DNA of 64,000 bases, taken from positions 666,438 to 730,437 of the forward strand of contig NZ_VFAH01000001.1 of assembly GCF_008929045.1 (NCBI RefSeq). The letters are read 5' to 3'. The number at the start of each line of letters is the position of its first letter. The stretch's first letter is position 1. The position numbers and the translations under genes are program-made. Shown here piece after piece: positions 1-7,684 of the stretch. Origin of the DNA: Noviherbaspirillum aerium. Its GTDB lineage: Bacteria; Pseudomonadota; Gammaproteobacteria; Burkholderiales; Burkholderiaceae_D. Below the pieces are notes generated by a model, which was not told the origin of the DNA, did not search any database, and was given only the letters and a program-made list of their open reading frames with translations.

Positions 1-464
1 ATCCCGGCATCACGGGAAGGCGCGCCATTCACGAGACGATACGGCGCATGATCAATGCGCTCATCGTCGACCTGATCAATACTTCCCAGGATCAGATATC
101 GCAAGCGGGAATCAAGTCGATTGAGGATGTGCGCAATGCCGCTCCGCTGATCCGGTTTTCAGACGCCATGGAAAGCGAGGCCGCCCGGCTCAAGCGTTTC
201 CTGCGCCTCAACCTGTACCAGCATTATCAGGTCAACAGGATGACGAGCAAGGCGCGCCGCATCGTGCGCGATTTGTTCGGCGCCTTCGTGGAGGAACCGC
301 GCCTGTTGCCGCCGGATTACCAGGTCATGCGGGGGCAGGGCGAAGCTAGCCATGGCAGTGCCGAACACGCGCAGGCGCGCAAGGTGTCCGACTATATCGC
401 CGGCATGACGGACCGGTATGCGATGCGCGAACACCGCCGGCTGTTCACGGTCGGTGAAATCTAG
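1..464 (+). CDS. dgt: dGTP triphosphohydrolase, C-terminal fragment
   Basis: This is the C-terminal 153 residues of an open frame that enters from the left edge (first full codon at 3) and stops with TAG at 462-464; the start codon lies outside the window. The fragment matches the helical C-terminal part of bacterial deoxyguanosinetriphosphate triphosphohydrolase, which cleaves dGTP to deoxyguanosine and triphosphate. Visible hallmarks are the HETIRRMINALIVDLI helix at the left edge, followed by a charged helical tail. The HD-domain metal ligands that define the family would be upstream and cannot be checked. The internal ATG at 48 falls within this helix, so it is not a start. Assignment is from overall family resemblance. 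Confidence 0.75.
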   Translation, partial: PGITGRRAIHETIRRMINALIVDLINTSQDQISQAGIKSIEDVRNAAPLIRFSDAMESEAARLKRFLRLNLYQHYQVNRMTSKARRIVRDLFGAFVEEPRLLPPDYQVMRGQGEASHGSAEHAQARKVSDYIAGMTDRYAMREHRRLFTVGEI

Positions 465-471
465 CCTTGAC

Positions 472-488
472 CGGCCTCGTCGAGGCCG
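472..488. terminator. hairpin after dgt
   Basis: An 8-bp inverted repeat, CGGCCTCG-T-CGAGGCCG, begins 8 bases after the dgt stop. It may end dgt transcription or slow RNA decay. No T-run follows, so a classical intrinsic terminator is not proven. Confidence 0.3.
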
Positions 489-633
489 AAGCAGATTGCC
501 ACTGGAACAAGGCGTGGGACGCGACATGGCGGGCTCGGCGCCCTCAAACCATGGCAAGGAATCGCAACGCAGTACCGTGGTCAATGTCCCGCCATCTCGG
601 CCCGGTCAGAACGAAAGCGCTCCCGCTCCTGAA

Positions 634-681
634 TGCAGCGCGACTCCGAACCGCTCGCGACGCTGATCAACCGCAGCCTAG
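634..681. repeat. dispersed repeat, copy A
   Basis: This 48-bp stretch aligns without gaps to 54990-55037, with 38 of 48 bases identical by hand count. The core CCGAACCGCTCGC-N-ACGCTGATCA differs at only one of 24 positions. The repeat overlaps the stop codon of the minus-strand gene that ends at 678. The match over 24 bases is far beyond chance for 64 kb, so a repeat family is likely; its nature is unknown. Confidence 0.55.
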
Positions 682-1769
682 CCCAACTCGCGCAGCGGAT
701 GCGCATATGCCGGCCAGGCCGGCTCGAAAAATCGCTCGACCATCGCTGCATCAACGTCTTCCAGGGATGGCGGCTGCCATTTTGGCGAATTATCCTTGTC
801 GATGACGACCGAGCGTATGCCTTCCAGCACCTCGCCGTTCTCGAAGCTGCGGCGGACCATCGTCCGCTCCATGCGCAGGCAGTCGGCGACGCCCAGCGCC
901 GCACCGCGCCGCAACTGCGCCAGCGTCACGCACATCATCAGCGGTGAACGTTTCCGCATGACGGCCAAGGTCTTCTGCGCAAAAGCATCTTCATCATTTG
1001 CCAGGGATGCCGCAATCGCGCCGACCTCATCCTTGGCGAAATGACGGTCGATCCTGGCGCGCTGCGAGGCAAGCATGCTTGCATCAGGGGCGGCCTGGCC
1101 CCGGAATGGCGTCCCGAACTCCATGATGGCGCCGCGCAAGTCCGTCGAACGGGTTGACGCCAGCATGTCGGACAAGGCGCCCAGTTCCGCTGACGGCACG
1201 AACACATCGGCCAGCCCGGCATGCAAGGCGTCGGCGGCACCGATGACTTCTCCCGTGACGCCGAGGTAGGCACCGATCTGCCCGGGGCAGCGCGACAGGA
1301 AGTAACTGCCGCCGACATCGGGGAAGAGACCGATATTCACTTCAGGCATCGCCATTTTGGTCCGCTCGGTGACGATGCGCATCCGGTTGCTTTCGCCGGC
1401 CTGTGCGATGCCCATCCCGCCGCCCATCACGATTCCGTCCATGATGGCGACATACGGTTTCGGATAGGTGTGAATCAGGTGATTGAGTGCATATTCCTCG
1501 GTGAAGAAGTCTTCGAGCAGGGCGCTGCCCGCGAGCGGCGTGCTGCTTCCCGCCTCATGGAAGAAACGGATGTCGCCGCCGGCGCAAAATGCCTTTTCAC
1601 TGCTGCTGCGAATGAGCACCGCGCGCACCGTATCGTCAAGGCGCCATGCAAGGAGCGCCTGCGTGATGGCGCGCACCATGTCGAGCGAGAGCGAGTTCAG
1701 TGCTTTTGGGCGGTCCAGCGTGATCATGCCGATGCCGTTGGATGTGGCGGTGTGAACGAAGTCTGTCAT
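678..1769 (-). CDS. enoyl-CoA hydratase / 3-hydroxyisobutyryl-CoA hydrolase family
   Basis: This 363-residue crotonase-fold protein acts on acyl-CoA thioesters in the cytoplasm. Its length and motifs fit the 3-hydroxyisobutyryl-CoA hydrolase branch (valine degradation) better than ordinary enoyl-CoA hydratases, which are about 260 residues. Visible motifs are the oxyanion-hole segment FCAGGDIR near residue 65, the glycine-rich GIVMGGGMGIAQAG near 115, and MPEVNIGLFPDVGGSYFLSR near 145. The Glu of MPE and the Asp of FPD in that last block are the catalytic pair known in HIBYL-CoA hydrolases. The gene is monocistronic and faces dgt. HIBYL-CoA hydrolase is the favoured assignment; a hydratase or isomerase activity cannot be excluded. 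Confidence 0.8.
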   Translation of the reverse strand: MTDFVHTATSNGIGMITLDRPKALNSLSLDMVRAITQALLAWRLDDTVRAVLIRSSSEKAFCAGGDIRFFHEAGSSTPLAGSALLEDFFTEEYALNHLIHTYPKPYVAIMDGIVMGGGMGIAQAGESNRMRIVTERTKMAMPEVNIGLFPDVGGSYFLSRCPGQIGAYLGVTGEVIGAADALHAGLADVFVPSAELGALSDMLASTRSTDLRGAIMEFGTPFRGQAAPDASMLASQRARIDRHFAKDEVGAIAASLANDEDAFAQKTLAVMRKRSPLMMCVTLAQLRRGAALGVADCLRMERTMVRRSFENGEVLEGIRSVVIDKDNSPKWQPPSLEDVDAAMVERFFEPAWPAYAHPLRELG

Positions 1770-1924
1770 GAGTTGGAGTAGGAGACGGTCAATGGGCTAT
1801 GGAAAGACAGGAAGACGGAAAGACCGGGATATTGTATCGGCGATGAACACCAGCCGCAGTCGCCGGCTTGACAGTTGATGTACGGTGGAAAAGCCGTTGC
1901 CGCAAACGGGATTTTCGCCTGCCC

Positions 1925-1950
1925 GGCAAAAAGGGCGCCTTGGCGCCCTT
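1925..1950 (-). terminator. intrinsic terminator of hpf
   Basis: A perfect 9-bp inverted repeat, AAGGGCGCC-TT-GGCGCCCTT, lies at 1931-1950. On the minus strand it is followed by a TTTTT run (complement of 1928-1932). It sits about 48 bases past the hpf stop, the right place and orientation for a Rho-independent terminator. Confidence 0.8.
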
Positions 1951-1997
1951 GATTTGTGAGTGGCTTGCCGGCTCGGCGGCAAGGGAACGCTCGGTTC

Positions 1998-2357
1998 CTA
2001 TTCAGCAGCCTGTGCAGCAGCCTGTACTTCAGGCATGCGCTTGATGGCTTCGCACTGGTGGTCCTGCAGCTTGCCCTTGTACTTGAGCACCTGGCGGTCC
2101 AGCTTGTCCATCAGCGTATCGATCGCCGCATAGACGTCCTGTGCAAAACTCTCAACATGAATGACGTTTCCCCTTAGGCGCAGATTGACTTCGGCGCGTT
2201 GCCGCTTGTCTTTTTCAGAGGGCTTCTCAACCCCGAGGATGACTGCAATATCAATGACATTATCGAAATGCCGAATAATCCTGTCCAGTTTCGTCTCCAC
2301 ATATTCGCGGATGGCAGGTGTCAGATCGAGGTGATGTCCACTGATTATGAGATTCAT
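1998..2357 (-). CDS. hpf: ribosome hibernation promoting factor
   Basis: This 119-residue sigma-54 modulation / S30EA family protein binds the decoding centre of the 30S subunit in slow-growing cells and promotes inactive 100S dimers. It starts [20 protein letters not shown] and has the conserved [15 protein letters not shown] helix and the [15 protein letters not shown] helix near residue 90. The length matches the short HPF form, without the C-terminal dimerisation domain of long HPF. It lies 104 bp downstream of rpoN on the same strand, the classic rpoN-hpf arrangement, and ends at a good terminator. The ATG at 2355-2357 is the natural start. Confidence 0.93.
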   Translation of the reverse strand: MNLIISGHHLDLTPAIREYVETKLDRIIRHFDNVIDIAVILGVEKPSEKDKRQRAEVNLRLRGNVIHVESFAQDVYAAIDTLMDKLDRQVLKYKGKLQDHQCEAIKRMPEVQAAAQAAE

Positions 2358-2408
2358 ACAGCGCTCCTATGATTGGCGTCGCTGGAGGTTCGCAACGTGC
2401 CCCAGGCT

Positions 2409-2428
2409 GCGTAGCAAGCGAGCTACGC
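2409..2428. promoter_or_regulatory. hairpin in the rpoN-hpf gap
   Basis: A perfect 7-bp inverted repeat, GCGTAGC, loop AAGCGA, GCTACGC, lies between the rpoN stop and the hpf start. No T-run follows on either strand. It could be an RNA processing or stabilising structure that separates hpf expression from rpoN. I searched for a -24/-12 sigma-54 promoter in this gap and found none with correct spacing. Confidence 0.35.
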
Positions 2429-2461
2429 TGGAACACAGCAACATCGGTACTACGTTGACAA

Positions 2462-3949
2462 CTAGAGAGATTTGCGCAGATTTACCGGCGGAATTTTCAA
2501 GGCTTCGCGGTATTTCGCGACCGTGCGCCGCGCCACCACCATGCCCTGTTCCCCCAGCATTTCCGCAATTTTGCTATCCGAAAAAGGATTCTTGGGGTCT
2601 TCTGCTCCTATCAGTTGTTTGATGAGGGCACGTATTGCAGTGGAGGAGGCTTCGCCCCCCGCTTCCGTTGCAACATGGCTGCCGAAGAAGTACTTCAACT
2701 CAAACATTCCATGCGGGGTGAGCATGTATTTTTGTGTTGTTACCCGAGAGATAGTGCTCTCGTGTAAACCCAGTGTATCAGCAATTTCACGCAAGACAAG
2801 GGGGCGCATGGCGACCGCGCCATGCGAGAAGAAATTGCGCTGGCGGTCGACGATGGCCTGTGCGACACGCAAGATGGTATCGAAGCGCTGCCGCATGTTC
2901 TTGATCAGCCACTTGGCCTCCTGCAGTTGCGAAGAAAGTGATCCCTCACCTTTGCTCTGCTTGAGGATGTTCGCGTACAGCGCATTGACGCGCAGGCGCG
3001 GCATGACTTCATGATTGAGCGTGACCTGCCAGCCGTTCTTGGTTTTCCTGACAATGACGTCGGGGACGACAAAGTCCGACGCATCGGACGCGTACAAGGC
3101 GCCGGGATGAGGATTGCAGCTCTTGATCACATGCTGCGCCTCGCGCAGGTCTTCTTCGTCGCAGTCCAGCGCCTTCTTGAGCTTGTTGAAGTCCCGCTGC
3201 GCAAACAGCGGCAGATACTGCTCGACAATCTCGATCGAGCGTCGCCGCGTGACCAGCGGCACTTTCGGCATGCGGCGGATCTGGATCGAAAGGCATTCGG
3301 ACGCATTGCGCGCACCGACGCCGGCCGGATCGAAACTCTGCAGCAGCTTGAGCGCCACATTGAGTTCGTCGATGTCGATTTCCAGTTCTTCCGGAAGCCG
3401 CGCATGAATGTCTTCCAGCGGTTCTTCCAGATAACCGTTGTCGTTCAATGCATCGATGAGGATTTCGACGAGCGCCCGATCGCGCGGCTCCCTGACCGTG
3501 ACCCGCATCTGTTCCAGGAGATGTTCGCGCAGCGTGGTCTCATGTGCTTCCAGCTGGGGCCGTGCATCATCGTCCTCCGGCGCTTTCGAGGTGCGCGCGA
3601 CATCGTCGAAGCTCCATTCGCTGTCCGATGCGGACGCATTGTCCCCGCCGTCCCCGTTGTCGCCGCCTTCGAAGCCGCCTTCGGGTTCGTCGCGCGAAGG
3701 CGGGGAGGCTTCGCCTGCCGGCGCGTCATTGCTGCTGCTACCCGGGCTACTGATGGCGCCGTCGGCGAGCAGCCGCACCGAATGATCGAGGGGATCATCC
3801 ACGCGTTCGAGCATGGGATTGTCCGAAAGGATCTGTTCCAGCTCCTGATGCAGCTCGAGCGTCGACAACTGCAGCAATCGGATCGACTGCTGCAACTGCG
3901 GTGTCAGCGCGAGGTGTTGCGATACGCGAAGTTGGAGAGTCTGTTTCAT
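2462..3949 (-). CDS. rpoN: RNA polymerase sigma-54 factor
   Basis: This 495-residue alternative sigma factor recognises -24/-12 promoters and needs AAA+ activators to open DNA. The order of parts is intact. The N-terminal Gln-rich activator-interaction region begins [20 protein letters not shown]. An acidic, low-complexity region II spans about residues 60-140. The core-binding domain follows, then the DNA-binding domain with the HTH segment [14 protein letters not shown] and the C-terminal RpoN box [10 protein letters not shown]. It is downstream of lptB, with a 17-bp gap, so it is probably cotranscribed with the LPS-transport genes. The length is typical for betaproteobacteria. Confidence 0.97.
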   Translation of the reverse strand: MKQTLQLRVSQHLALTPQLQQSIRLLQLSTLELHQELEQILSDNPMLERVDDPLDHSVRLLADGAISSPGSSSNDAPAGEASPPSRDEPEGGFEGGDNGDGGDNASASDSEWSFDDVARTSKAPEDDDARPQLEAHETTLREHLLEQMRVTVREPRDRALVEILIDALNDNGYLEEPLEDIHARLPEELEIDIDELNVALKLLQSFDPAGVGARNASECLSIQIRRMPKVPLVTRRRSIEIVEQYLPLFAQRDFNKLKKALDCDEEDLREAQHVIKSCNPHPGALYASDASDFVVPDVIVRKTKNGWQVTLNHEVMPRLRVNALYANILKQSKGEGSLSSQLQEAKWLIKNMRQRFDTILRVAQAIVDRQRNFFSHGAVAMRPLVLREIADTLGLHESTISRVTTQKYMLTPHGMFELKYFFGSHVATEAGGEASSTAIRALIKQLIGAEDPKNPFSDSKIAEMLGEQGMVVARRTVAKYREALKIPPVNLRKSL

Positions 3950-3966
3950 ACCTGTCTGATTCTTCC

Positions 3967-4707
3967 CTACATCCGGAAGTGTTCGCCCAAATACACGCGC
4001 CGCACCGACTCATTGGCAATGATGTCGTCAGGGCGGCCGCTTGCCAGTACCGAGCCTTGATTGATGATATAGGCACGATCGCAAATGCCAAGTGTTTCCC
4101 GCACATTGTGGTCGGTGATCAACACGCCGATGCCACGTTCCTTCAAGAAGCGCACGATGCGCTGGATTTCGATGACGGCAATCGGATCGACGCCGGCGAA
4201 AGGCTCATCCAGCAGCACGAAGCGCGGATTGGTTGCCAGCGCGCGGGCGATCTCCACGCGCCGCCGCTCGCCGCCCGACAGCGACAGAGCCTGGTTCTTG
4301 CGCAGTCTCTCGATCTGCAATTCCGACAGCAGCGTGTTGAGCCGCTTGTCGATCGCTTCCCTTGACAGTGGCTTGTTGTCCATCCGCTGCAGTTCCAGCA
4401 CCGCGCGGATATTGTCTTCCACCGTCAGCTTGCGGAACACCGATGCTTCCTGCGGCAAATAGGACAGGCCCAGCGTCGCGCGCCGGTGGATGGGCATGCG
4501 CGAAATCGCCACGCCGTCCAGGTCGATCTCGCCCGCATCCGACGGCACAAGGCCGACGATCATGTAGAACGAAGTCGTCTTGCCGGCGCCATTCGGACCC
4601 AGCAGTCCGACCACTTCGCCGCTTTCCACCTGCAGAGACACGTCATGCACCACCTGTCTGGTGCCATAGCTTTTCTGCAAGCCGCGCACAACCAATGTGC
4701 TTGCCAT
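3967..4707 (-). CDS. lptB: LPS export ABC transporter ATPase LptB
   Basis: This 246-residue cytoplasmic ATPase of the LptB2FG complex powers extraction of LPS from the inner membrane. All ABC motifs are present: Walker [10 protein letters not shown] near residue 36, Q-loop YLPQEASVF, signature [15 protein letters not shown] near 140, Walker [13 protein letters not shown] and the switch His in LITDHNVRE. The C-terminal [13 protein letters not shown] tail is typical of LptB. One base separates it from lptA upstream and rpoN follows 17 bases downstream. lptF and lptG are not in the window, as is usual because they map elsewhere. Confidence 0.97.
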   Translation of the reverse strand: MASTLVVRGLQKSYGTRQVVHDVSLQVESGEVVGLLGPNGAGKTTSFYMIVGLVPSDAGEIDLDGVAISRMPIHRRATLGLSYLPQEASVFRKLTVEDNIRAVLELQRMDNKPLSREAIDKRLNTLLSELQIERLRKNQALSLSGGERRRVEIARALATNPRFVLLDEPFAGVDPIAVIEIQRIVRFLKERGIGVLITDHNVRETLGICDRAYIINQGSVLASGRPDDIIANESVRRVYLGEHFRM

Positions 4708-4708
4708 G

Positions 4709-5257
4709 CTATTTGCCCTTTGCTTCCGTACGCGGCTGTATCACCGCCTTGATACGGCCGCCGCCCGGCTTGGTTTCGCCGCTCGACGTATTGTTGACGG
4801 TAAAGAACTCCGCGCGGCTGTCATAGGAAATGAATTCGCCTTCGACCTCGTCCATGACCTTGGTTCCTTCCAGCCGGCGCATCTTCGCCCGAGTGAAGAG
4901 CTTCACGATTTCGGTCTTGCCGTTGTATTCAATACGCTCCGCCTGTCCTTCCATCCACTGATCCGGTCCGCCGTCGCGTTTCTGGCGAAATGTCGCCAGA
5001 CCGCCCGGCGCAGCCTGCAGCGTTGCATATTGATAACCCGCAGGATCCTGCGTGACGGTCAGCTTGTACGCCTTCATGATCAACGTGCCCCGGGTCAGGA
5101 TGACATTGCCGGTGAAGGTGTTGATCTGTTTGACGTCGTCGTAGGCCATCTGGTCGGCCTCGACATTCGTCGGTTTCTCGGAATCCGCCTTCTCTGCGTG
5201 CGCACCGCCCGCGGCGGTCATACCCAGTATCAGCAGCAACCACAAAAATCGTTTCAT
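4709..5257 (-). CDS. lptA: LPS transport periplasmic protein LptA
   Basis: This 182-residue periplasmic protein forms the beta-jellyroll bridge that carries LPS from LptC to LptD. An N-terminal signal peptide ([21 protein letters not shown]) should be cleaved after AHA at about residue 21. The OstA-like core includes [20 protein letters not shown] and, near residue 60, [13 protein letters not shown], as expected for the family. It lies between lptC (37-bp gap) and lptB (1-bp gap). The C-terminal [17 protein letters not shown] segment is the usual disordered tail. Function rests on motif and operon context, both strong. Confidence 0.93.
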   Translation of the reverse strand: MKRFLWLLLILGMTAAGGAHAEKADSEKPTNVEADQMAYDDVKQINTFTGNVILTRGTLIMKAYKLTVTQDPAGYQYATLQAAPGGLATFRQKRDGGPDQWMEGQAERIEYNGKTEIVKLFTRAKMRRLEGTKVMDEVEGEFISYDSRAEFFTVNNTSSGETKPGGGRIKAVIQPRTEAKGK

Positions 5258-5294
5258 CGGAGATCCCGGAACAGTAGCATCAAGTTATATCGAA

Positions 5295-5894
5295 TCAGCG
5301 TTGCGGAGCTTGATACGTGCCATGAACATTGTTCGACAACTGCAGCTCCCGCGTCGCATTGTTGGCAACCATGCCGGTACCGGTGAGCACGGATTGCCCG
5401 ACGGAGATTTTTACCGGCTTGTCGGTCTTGACCAGATCGTCGTCCGGCAGCACCAGCATGTATTCGGAACGGACATGCATCGCCTGAGCATTGGTTGTGG
5501 CAGGCCGGTCCAGCCTCACGTTCTCATACAGATGGATCTGGCTGTTGTCGCTGTTGACGGTGGCGCGTTCCGCGCGGATGACCATCGGCCCGCGGCTGTT
5601 ATCCTTGCCCACGCTGTTGATGACGGGAAGCGCGATATCGTAGGAGTCGTCCTGCGGGTTATGGGTCATCTTCGCCCCGGAAAACTGAAACTGCGCCTTG
5701 CCGGTCTTGCCGATCTTCACGTAGCTGAAATTTTCCACGTAAAAATCCGGTTCCTTGCGCTCGGCCGCGGGCATGGCCTTGTCGCCCGCCCGGCGCATGA
5801 CTTCAAACAGCCAGAAGCTGCCGAGCGCGAGCGCGATGAGGGGCGCAAGGATCGCCACCATGCGGAAGCGAAAACCGCCGGCCGCACTCTTCAT
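5295..5894 (-). CDS. lptC: LPS export inner-membrane protein LptC
   Basis: This 199-residue bitopic protein receives LPS from LptB2FG and passes it to LptA. One N-terminal membrane anchor (VAILAPLIALALGSFWLFEV, residues about 12-31) is followed by a periplasmic OstA-like domain with PDFYVENFSYVKIGKTGKAQ. I chose the ATG at 5894 rather than an upstream in-frame start at 5954. It gives a normal Arg-rich N-terminus before the membrane segment and overlaps the kdsC stop as ATGA, implying translational coupling. The family is poorly conserved, so the operon position between kdsC and lptA carries weight. Confidence 0.9.
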   Translation of the reverse strand: MKSAAGGFRFRMVAILAPLIALALGSFWLFEVMRRAGDKAMPAAERKEPDFYVENFSYVKIGKTGKAQFQFSGAKMTHNPQDDSYDIALPVINSVGKDNSRGPMVIRAERATVNSDNSQIHLYENVRLDRPATTNAQAMHVRSEYMLVLPDDDLVKTDKPVKISVGQSVLTGTGMVANNATRELQLSNNVHGTYQAPQR

Positions 5895-6418
5895 GCCAGA
5901 TACGGCGCCATGGCCGCCGCATAATTTCCCTGCGCGCGCAGGATCAAGTCGCACAATTCCCGCGCGGCTCCGCGCCCGCCCTGGGCTTGCGTCACGTAAT
6001 GCACGCGCGACCGCACTTCCGGATGGCCGTTCGGCACGCTGGCGGCAAAACCGACGCGCAGCAGGATGGGCAGGTCGATCACATCGTCACCGATGAAACC
6101 GCTGGCGTCGGCGGCAACGCCGGTCTGCGTCAGCAGCTGCTCGAATGCGGTGCGCTTGTCGTGCACGCCCTGGAACAGGTGCTCGATACCGAGATCGCCT
6201 GCGCGGCGCGCCACCAGCGCCGACTTGCGCGCGCTGATGATGGCGGTCGCCACGCCGGACGCCTGCAGCAGCTTGATGCCGTGGCCGTCGAGCACATTGA
6301 AGGTCTTGATCATTTCGCCATCGGCACCGTAGTGCAGGCTGCCGTCGGTCAGGATGCCGTCGACATCGAATATCATCAGCCGGACCTTGGCGGCCCTGGA
6401 TGCAACTTGTTCGTCCAT
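5891..6418 (-). CDS. kdsC: 3-deoxy-D-manno-octulosonate 8-phosphate phosphatase
   Basis: This 175-residue HAD-superfamily phosphatase releases Kdo from Kdo-8-phosphate for LPS core synthesis. The nucleophile motif IFDVDGILTDG (DxD) lies near residues 16-26, ISAR with the conserved Ser is near residue 60, and GDDVIDLPIL near 118 gives the metal-binding Asp residues. The compact, capless size is typical of the tetrameric KdsC family. Its start codon overlaps the kdsD stop (TGATG) and its stop overlaps the lptC start (ATGA), so kdsD-kdsC-lptC are translationally coupled. Confidence 0.96.
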   Translation of the reverse strand: MDEQVASRAAKVRLMIFDVDGILTDGSLHYGADGEMIKTFNVLDGHGIKLLQASGVATAIISARKSALVARRAGDLGIEHLFQGVHDKRTAFEQLLTQTGVAADASGFIGDDVIDLPILLRVGFAASVPNGHPEVRSRVHYVTQAQGGRGAARELCDLILRAQGNYAAAMAPYLA

Positions 6419-7446
6419 CAGATCACCTTGGCCCGCGTCAGGTCGTGGATGTGCAACGCGCCGACCAGCGCGCCGTCGGCATTGGCGACGAGCAACTGGT
6501 TGATGCGGTGCTGCTCCATCACTTCCACCGCCTCCACCGCGAGCTGGTCGGGGCCGATGGTACGGGGATTGGCATGCATGACATCGGCCATCTTCAGCTT
6601 GCTCAGATCCTGGCCGGCTTCGATCAGCCGGCGCAAGTCGCCGTCGGTGAAGATGCCGATCGCACGATGCTTGTCATCGACGATCGCCGTCATGGCCATG
6701 CCTTTTTTTGTAATTTCCAACAGCGCCGATGGCAGGGACACGTCGGCCTTCACTGCGGGCACCGCATCGCCGCCGCGCATCACATCACGCACATGGGTCA
6801 GCAGGCGCCGTCCGAGCGCGCCGCCGGGATGCGAGCGGGCGAAGTCCTCTTCGCGGAAACCGCGCGCATCGAGCAGCGCCACCGCAAGCGCATCGCCCAA
6901 AGCCAGGGTCGCCGTCGTGCTGGCGGTCGGCGCCAGGTTGAGGGGACAGGCTTCCTTGTCGACATGCGCATTGAGATGAACGTCGGCCAGCTGGGCCAGG
7001 CGCGATTTCTCATTGCCGGTAATGGCAATGAGCTTGGCGCCCATGCGCCTGATGATGGGAATGATGGCGATGAACTCGGAGGCTTCGCCGGAATAGGAGA
7101 TGGCGATGACGGCGTCGTTTTCGGTGATCATGCCGAGATCGCCGTGCAGCGCCTCGGCCGCATGGACAAACAGCGCCGGCGTGCCGGTCGATGCCAGGGT
7201 GGCGGCGATCTTGCGGGCGATATGGCCCGACTTGCCTATGCCGGATACCACGACGCGTCCGGAACAGTTCAGCAGCAGGCCGACGGCGTTGACGAAACTG
7301 TCCTCGTTCGGAAGGGAAAGCCGCTCTTTCAGCACCAGCAGGGCATCGGCCTCGATCTGCAGCGTATCGCAGGCGAGCGCAAGAGCCCGCCGGGCAGTCT
7401 CTGCATCAAAAGCTTTCGGCAAGGTTTTTGCATCGGTTACACTCAT
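6418..7446 (-). CDS. kdsD: D-arabinose 5-phosphate isomerase
   Basis: This 342-residue enzyme interconverts ribulose-5-phosphate and arabinose-5-phosphate, the first committed step to Kdo. It has an N-terminal SIS sugar-isomerase domain (GRVVVSGIGKSGHIARKIAA near residue 65, AISYSGEASEF near 112, SHPGGALGRRLL near 207). Two CBS domains follow to the C-terminus (first near VRDVMRGGDAVPAV, second near VMHANPRTIGPDQLAVEAV). It is the first gene of the minus-strand run kdsD-kdsC-lptC-lptA-lptB-rpoN. It is slightly longer than the E. coli protein because of an N-terminal extension of about 15 residues. Confidence 0.95.
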   Translation of the reverse strand: MSVTDAKTLPKAFDAETARRALALACDTLQIEADALLVLKERLSLPNEDSFVNAVGLLLNCSGRVVVSGIGKSGHIARKIAATLASTGTPALFVHAAEALHGDLGMITENDAVIAISYSGEASEFIAIIPIIRRMGAKLIAITGNEKSRLAQLADVHLNAHVDKEACPLNLAPTASTTATLALGDALAVALLDARGFREEDFARSHPGGALGRRLLTHVRDVMRGGDAVPAVKADVSLPSALLEITKKGMAMTAIVDDKHRAIGIFTDGDLRRLIEAGQDLSKLKMADVMHANPRTIGPDQLAVEAVEVMEQHRINQLLVANADGALVGALHIHDLTRAKVI

Positions 7447-7507
7447 GCCCGAAGTATAAACGAATTACCAAAGCAAAAAATCTGCCAGTCCAAACAAAAA
7501 TTTTAGT

Positions 7508-7523
7508 CTTGAGCGTGCTCAAG
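7508..7523. promoter_or_regulatory. 16-bp palindrome in the divergent intergenic region
   Basis: CTTGAGC-GT-GCTCAAG is a perfect inverted repeat in the 238-bp gap between divergently transcribed kdsD and the antiporter gene. A perfect dyad of this size between divergent starts resembles a transcription-factor operator. No matching regulator gene lies next to it, and a hairpin in the kdsD leader is the alternative reading. Confidence 0.35.
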
Positions 7524-7684
7524 CCGCCTCTCCGCAACGCAAGTTTTTTCTGCTCGCACGGGCTGAACGTTTGGCAACTTCTGCTGTCTTGCAGTGCTGC
7601 CGGATTATCAACCATGGAAGCTCAAGTGCGGTCATGCGGTACGGCATGCGGCAAACGCCTTCCTGTCCAGAACGATAACAAAGA

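Noticed and set aside
2358..2461. Possible sigma-54 promoter for hpf
   Set aside because: A GGGGCACGTTGC stretch on the minus strand has both GG and GC but not the required spacing of ten bases between them.
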